Assembly (NCBI GenBank): GCA_023246565.1
Contig: JAHFIE010000050.1
Span: forward strand, 1-6,711
Direction: 5' to 3'
Source of the DNA: Candidatus Magasanikiibacteriota bacterium
GTDB taxonomy: Bacteria; Patescibacteriota; Patescibacteriia; Magasanikbacterales; UBA922
DNA length: 6,711 bases
In this document: piece by piece, positions 5,659 to 6,711 of the stretch
Layout: the number at the start of each line of letters is the position of its first letter
How positions within the stretch are numbered: position 1 is the first letter of the stretch
Translations under genes and position numbers: made by a program
Notes under the pieces: model-generated
What the model was told of the DNA's origin: nothing
Databases searched by the model: none
The model's input: the letters and a program-made list of their open reading frames with translations, nothing else

Positions 5659-6711
5659 TTACCGACTCAACCGAGCAAATAGAATAAATACAACAGTGAA
5701 AACAATCCCCATCACAAACGGCGCAGCGATTGAAATCCAATTATGGCGACTGGGCTTGAACCCGCGGAGAAAAAGAGAATTGGTAACGACTGAAACAGAA
5801 CTAAACGCCATGGCAAGTCCAGCCAATTCTGGTTTGAGTACTAAGCCATATTTTGAGAATAATCGCGCAGCAATTGGAATCCCAATGACGTTGTAGAAAA
5901 GTGCAAAGAACATATTTTGCTTAATCTTCCCCATGGTCTCCCGACTGAGTTGGATAGCAGTGAGCACATCGCGCAGATCGTTTTTGATGATCACAATACC
6001 ACCGGTTTCCATAGCCACATCAGTGCCGCTTCCCATAGCGATTCCAAGATCTGCTTGGGCGAGCGCGGGCGCGTCATTGATCCCGTCCCCCACCATCGCG
6101 ACCTTAACGTTGGTACTCTGTAATTTTTTTATTTCATTGGCCTTGTCTTCCGGCAAAACTTCGGCAAGCACATTTTTAATTCCTGCCTGAAGCGCGATGG
6201 CCTCGGCCGTGCGGCGGTTGTCGCCGGTAATCATATAAACCTCAATTTTCTTTTTTTTCAGAGCTTGGATGGCCTCGACCGTAGTTTCCTTAATCGTGTC
6301 AGCCACAGCAATCAGACCGAGAATTTCTGTTGATGAAGCAAGGATCATTACGGTTTTACCGCTTTCTTCCAATTTGCGAATTTTGCGTTCCACTTTTTCG
6401 ACCACGGTGGCTGACAAACCGACGATGTCGGTAACTAATTTGCGATTGCCAAAATAATATTTTGTCCCATGCAATGTACCTTCAACCCCATGACCAGGAA
6501 TGGCACGGAAACCCGTGACCTCGTCCAGCGAGATTGATTCGTCCTCAGCATGTTTCACAATCGCATCAGCAAGCGGATGTTCAGATAATTTTTCGAGGCT
6601 GGCAGCAATAGTGATTATTGCTTCTTCATCGGGCAAGCCAACACCAACAACATCAGTCACCTCTGGTTCACCCTTCGTCAATGTGCCAGTTTTATCAAAG
6701 ACCACGGCTTT
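5659..6711 (-). CDS. copA: Copper-translocating P1B-type ATPase, C-terminal part (cut by right window edge)
   Basis: The frame is open to the window edge and gives 350 residues. It begins two residues before the ATPase core (AVVFDKTGTLT), with the phosphorylated aspartate at visible residue 6. P1B features follow: SEHPLADAI (H45, P46), GHGVEG near 73-78, MITGDNRRT at about 160-168 and GDGINDAP at 208-215. The membrane segments after the ATP-binding domain carry the Cu(I)-type signatures: YN at 273-274 in FYNVIGIPIAA and M301 with S304 and S305 in AMAFSSVSVV. These point to the P1B-1 (CopA) subgroup, which exports cuprous ions from the cytoplasm. The metal-binding N-terminus and the CPC segment lie outside the window. 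After the usual last helix there is an additional hydrophobic segment (about 326-346) ending in ARLSR. The gene ends in TAA and converges on the HAD gene. No link to the left operon is implied. Confidence 0.93.
   Translation of the reverse strand, partial: KAVVFDKTGTLTKGEPEVTDVVGVGLPDEEAIITIAASLEKLSEHPLADAIVKHAEDESISLDEVTGFRAIPGHGVEGTLHGTKYYFGNRKLVTDIVGLSATVVEKVERKIRKLEESGKTVMILASSTEILGLIAVADTIKETTVEAIQALKKKKIEVYMITGDNRRTAEAIALQAGIKNVLAEVLPEDKANEIKKLQSTNVKVAMVGDGINDAPALAQADLGIAMGSGTDVAMETGGIVIIKNDLRDVLTAIQLSRETMGKIKQNMFFALFYNVIGIPIAARLFSKYGLVLKPELAGLAMAFSSVSVVTNSLFLRGFKPSRHNWISIAAPFVMGIVFTVVFILFARLSR

Noticed and set aside
1..6711. CRISPR arrays, tRNA or rRNA genes, transposases and phage genes
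   Set aside because: No spaced direct repeats, tRNA-like cloverleaf with a CCA end, rRNA segments or recombinase motifs were seen on either strand by eye.

Overview
The window looks like a bacterial chromosomal segment of roughly 40% GC, with compact spacing and mostly weak or absent Shine-Dalgarno sequences. The lineage cannot be fixed from the sequence. A Patescibacteria/CPR-type host is a guess from the style of the genes. The genetic code looks standard: about 1,700 codons in the other genes contain no internal TGA.

Left part (1-4512, all minus strand): five closely packed genes that look like one operon read from about 4536 towards position 1. In transcription order they are a class III PLP-dependent aminotransferase, an unrecognised protein with an HEXXH zinc-peptidase-like motif, an FAD-dependent amine-oxidase-like oxidoreductase, a small membrane-anchored (lipoprotein-like) protein with a probable OB-type core, and a family 2 glycosyltransferase cut by the window edge. 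Gaps are 4 to 21 bases. The mix of an aminotransferase, a flavin oxidoreductase and a glycosyltransferase would fit making or modifying a small amine- or sugar-containing molecule or a cell-surface compound, but no pathway is recognised.

Middle (4512-5615): a divergent promoter region, then the only plus-strand gene, a HAD-superfamily hydrolase. It is far more GC-rich (about 60% on sampled lines) than its neighbours. It has its own near-consensus promoter, a leader hairpin, a clear ribosome binding site and a strong terminator. Its frame is broken once by an in-frame TGA between HAD motifs II and III, after which the same frame continues to the natural end. It is either a recent nonsense pseudogene, a two-piece gene, or a readthrough case.

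Right part (5659-6711, minus strand): the C-terminal part of a CopA-type copper-exporting P1B ATPase, which enters from beyond the right edge. It converges on the HAD gene, and a long composite hairpin with A and T tracts on its two sides probably terminates both transcripts.

No RNA genes, CRISPR arrays, transposases or phage genes were seen, and no gene-free stretch exceeds 300 bases. The best candidates for something unusual are the foreign-looking HAD gene with its in-frame TGA and the HEXXH protein embedded in the unassigned operon.
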